A stretch of DNA of 64,000 nucleotides, taken from Myotis daubentonii. Lineage: Eukaryota; Chordata; Mammalia; Chiroptera; Vespertilionidae. The stretch covers positions 61,206,787-61,270,786 of the forward strand of contig NC_081842.1 of the NCBI RefSeq assembly GCF_963259705.1. The letters run 5' to 3'. A program made the position numbers and the translations under genes. Under the pieces are notes generated by a model. It saw nothing but the letters and a program-made list of their open reading frames with translations. It ran no database searches and was not told the origin of the DNA. Positions 63,961-64,000 of the stretch are shown one piece after another; position 1 is the first letter of the stretch; every line of letters starts with the position of its first letter.

Positions 63961-64000
63961 TTCCATTTTATTTATTTTTGGTGGGTCACTCCTGGTGTCT

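Overview
The window is nuclear DNA of a vespertilionid (evening) bat. Three repeat signatures point there: at least 13 short rolling-circle transposons of the HeliBat type (5' TC, AATAAAAG close behind; 3' GTGCAC hairpin, then CTAG), 17 tRNA-derived Ves SINEs, and three SPIN hAT elements, a horizontally spread family known from little brown bat. The base composition, MIR, old L1, MaLR LTR and Charlie relics are ordinary for a placental mammal. A 200-base N gap lies at 15334-15533.

One protein-coding gene is recognisable: the 3' two thirds of CFAP91 (MAATS1/AAT-1), a ciliary/flagellar radial-spoke-base protein, on the minus strand. Eleven coding exons run from 59411 down to a stop at 33867. 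All exon junctions were placed by hand from splice sites and reading phase, and they join into one open frame of 522 residues. The N-terminal part (about 230 residues in human, from memory) is not in the window and should lie beyond 64000. Points to check are one GC-AG intron, one weak donor, a shortened and frame-shifted C terminus compared with my memory of the human protein, and an unannotated in-frame cassette-exon candidate at 43832-43936.

Layout. 1-33.4 kb is intergenic DNA downstream of CFAP91, layered with repeats: HeliBats at 1.3-2.5, 5.9-6.8, 8.5-8.9, 9.3-9.6, 10.3-10.7, 21.2-21.8 and 22.8-23.2 kb; an old L1 at 6.8-9.2 kb broken by an MLT1-like LTR, a SPIN copy and a HeliBat; an old L1 at 15.6-18.9 kb broken by two SINEs and a younger L1 with a perfect 14-bp target duplication; a MaLR element (LTR, internal part, LTR relic) at 28.05-29.81 kb with a nested hAT; and a 609-bp hAT at 30.2-30.8 kb. 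A HeliBat at 33.4-33.75 kb lies just behind the CFAP91 stop codon and may supply its polyadenylation signal. 33.9-59.4 kb is CFAP91, whose introns hold further SINEs, a fused pair of HeliBats, a half-L1 (HAL1) with 9-bp target duplications, a 1.4-kb HeliBat with an internal 47-bp tandem array, a SPIN copy with a perfect 8-bp target duplication, and a 24-26 bp minisatellite. 59.4-64 kb is CFAP91 upstream intron or flank, mostly old L1.

Nothing here looks like a bacterial-style system or a new multigene system. The most unusual structures are repeat-borne: a Ves SINE that appears to have carried an exon-like 3' tail with it, a HeliBat that contains filler DNA copied from loci 1.2-1.5 kb away, and a tail-to-tail HeliBat pair forming a long inverted repeat. 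Human protein comparisons are from memory; no database search was possible.
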